A model generated the notes under the pieces. The model saw nothing but the letters and a program-made list of their open reading frames with translations, made no database searches and was not told where the DNA came from. This document shows positions 42,591-43,355 of a stretch of DNA of 43,355 nucleotides, piece after piece. The position numbers and the translations under genes were made by a program. Source of the stretch: DASPJL01 sp035628645 (GTDB lineage Bacteria > Bacteroidota > Bacteroidia > Cytophagales > Cyclobacteriaceae); the NCBI GenBank assembly GCA_035628645.1, contig DASPJL010000012.1, positions 1 through 43,355 on the forward strand, in the 5' to 3' direction. Position 1 is the first letter of the stretch. Each line of letters begins with the position of its first letter.

Positions 42591-43198
42591 CCGTATATTA
42601 TTTGTGTGAATTTGACAAATAAAGCCATTGTTCAGGTTTTATCTGCAGTTGTTTCATAAACGCTTTCTAAATAATCTAAAATTACTGTTTGTTTTAATAA
42701 AACTTATTTAATACACCTGAAATTTTACGGATCAATCGGAAAGTTGGAGGTAAAATTGGAATAAACTGATGGAGAACCAGAGCTTTCAATTTTTCTCCGA
42801 CAAAATTAAGGTTTTTGTATTATTCTAATTTTTAAACTGCTTTCCCAGGACAATGTGTGTCCGGTCTTCCTCCAATGTAGGTATAATTGGTATTATTTTA
42901 AGGTGAGTACCGAGCTTTTCTCTATTCAATCTTTAAACTGAGAAATGCATTCCCCCAGATTTTCTGACTGATCACATTTTTATCGGGAGCGAAGTATGGA
43001 CAAAAAAATATCACGCACCAATTTGATACGTGATAAAAATAAACTTAACACCTGTTAACCTAAATATTGTATGATTACTTCTTTGCTAAATCAAAAATTA
43101 TAGTGATAAAATTATATATTGGAAAGTTATAATAAAAGTCTTTTAAGATTTTAAAGGGAAAACCAGTGTAAGTATTAATTGATTCATTCAAAATTAAT
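42591..43198. other. Long intergenic region, no complete gene seen
   Basis: This 608-base region between the penicillin-acylase-like gene and the frame at the right edge is AT-rich. I found no RNA gene or reading frame I could support. It holds a minus-strand terminator candidate at 43002-43036 and a short hairpin GGACA/TGTCC near 42851-42865. Confidence 0.5.
43002..43036 (-). terminator. Candidate terminator for the right-edge gene
   Basis: Minus-strand TATCACG and CGTGATA form a 7-bp stem around a 13-base loop, followed by seven T. It lies about 165 bases past the stop codon at 43199, farther than usual, and the stem is short. Confidence 0.4.
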
Positions 43199-43355
43199 TT
43201 AAAACAAAAGCCTGGATTCTTGATTTAACCCCATGTAATCCATTTCGATGGATCCAGAATAGTACGTCATCTGGACTTTGTAGGCCAGAGGTACCGATAC
43301 TATTTCGTTTATTTGATCTAAAAAATCTACTCCAAGAGTTAAAAAAATGCCAGTA
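43199..43355 (-). CDS. C-terminal end of an unidentified protein, cut by the window edge
   Basis: A minus-strand frame is open from the edge to a TAA at 43199-43201, giving 52 residues that include VDFLDQINEIVSVPLAYKVQ and end MGLNQESRLLF. The composition is protein-like and the frame has no internal stop, but it is too short to identify. The true start lies outside the window. Confidence 0.4.
   Translation of the reverse strand, partial: TGIFLTLGVDFLDQINEIVSVPLAYKVQMTYYSGSIEMDYMGLNQESRLLF

Noticed and set aside
1..43355. Mobile elements, prophage, CRISPR array or tRNA genes
   Set aside because: No transposase, integrase, repeat-spacer array or cloverleaf sequence could be found; gene content and composition look uniform.

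Overview
The window is a gene-dense, AT-rich chromosomal segment from a member of the phylum Bacteroidota, most likely order Cytophagales (a Cytophaga/Sporocytophaga-like organism; genus is a guess). The evidence is: a type IX secretion (T9SS) cargo protein, the lineage-specific families DUF4290 and IPExxxVDY, TonB receptors with carboxypeptidase-like N-terminal domains, an absence of clear Shine-Dalgarno sequences, and promoters of the Bacteroidota form TTTG-N19-TAnnTTTG. No insertion sequence, phage, CRISPR array or tRNA was seen. Most genes are core housekeeping functions.

Left part (1-9.8 kb). A large secreted T9SS cargo protein with two tandem carbohydrate-binding-like modules is followed by a gene-poor 580-base spacer holding two terminator-like hairpins. 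Next comes an RNA gene for the signal recognition particle (ffs) with a near-perfect promoter. Then come a secreted protein of unknown function, peroxiredoxin bcp, a UvrD/PcrA helicase, and the coupled pair DUF4290-murA. MurA has Asp in place of the fosfomycin-target Cys.

Middle-left (9.8-20.4 kb, mostly minus strand). A TerB-like protein lies beside a cluster in which two paralogous TonB-dependent receptors flank a DUF885 lipoprotein with a zinc-peptidase-like motif. One receptor carries an STN signalling domain, but no sigma/anti-sigma partner is in view. Three secreted proteins of unknown function and miaA follow.

Middle (20.5-28.1 kb, plus strand). A 1515-residue soluble hybrid histidine kinase with about six PAS-like sensor domains, a GAF-like domain, REC and HPt is translationally coupled to a stand-alone receiver. 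Next come a 91-residue protein of unknown function, a PhnP-like metallo-beta-lactamase-fold hydrolase whose start overlaps it, and an NFACT/RqcH-type ribosome quality-control protein. This compact run is the most system-like part of the window.

Right part (28.1-43.4 kb). A zinc-ribbon protein is followed by pyk with IPExxxVDY, the divergent fatty-acid block acpP-fabF-rnc, and nadE. Then come a nuclease-fold protein that seems to lack a catalytic Arg, a thioredoxin-like protein, an NAD(P)-binding protein, an A-type Fe-S carrier homologue lacking its C-terminal Cys pair, yebC, kdsB, a small membrane protein and a penicillin-acylase-family hydrolase. A truncated reading frame runs off the right edge.

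All calls come from reading the sequence and from remembered family motifs; no database search was run.
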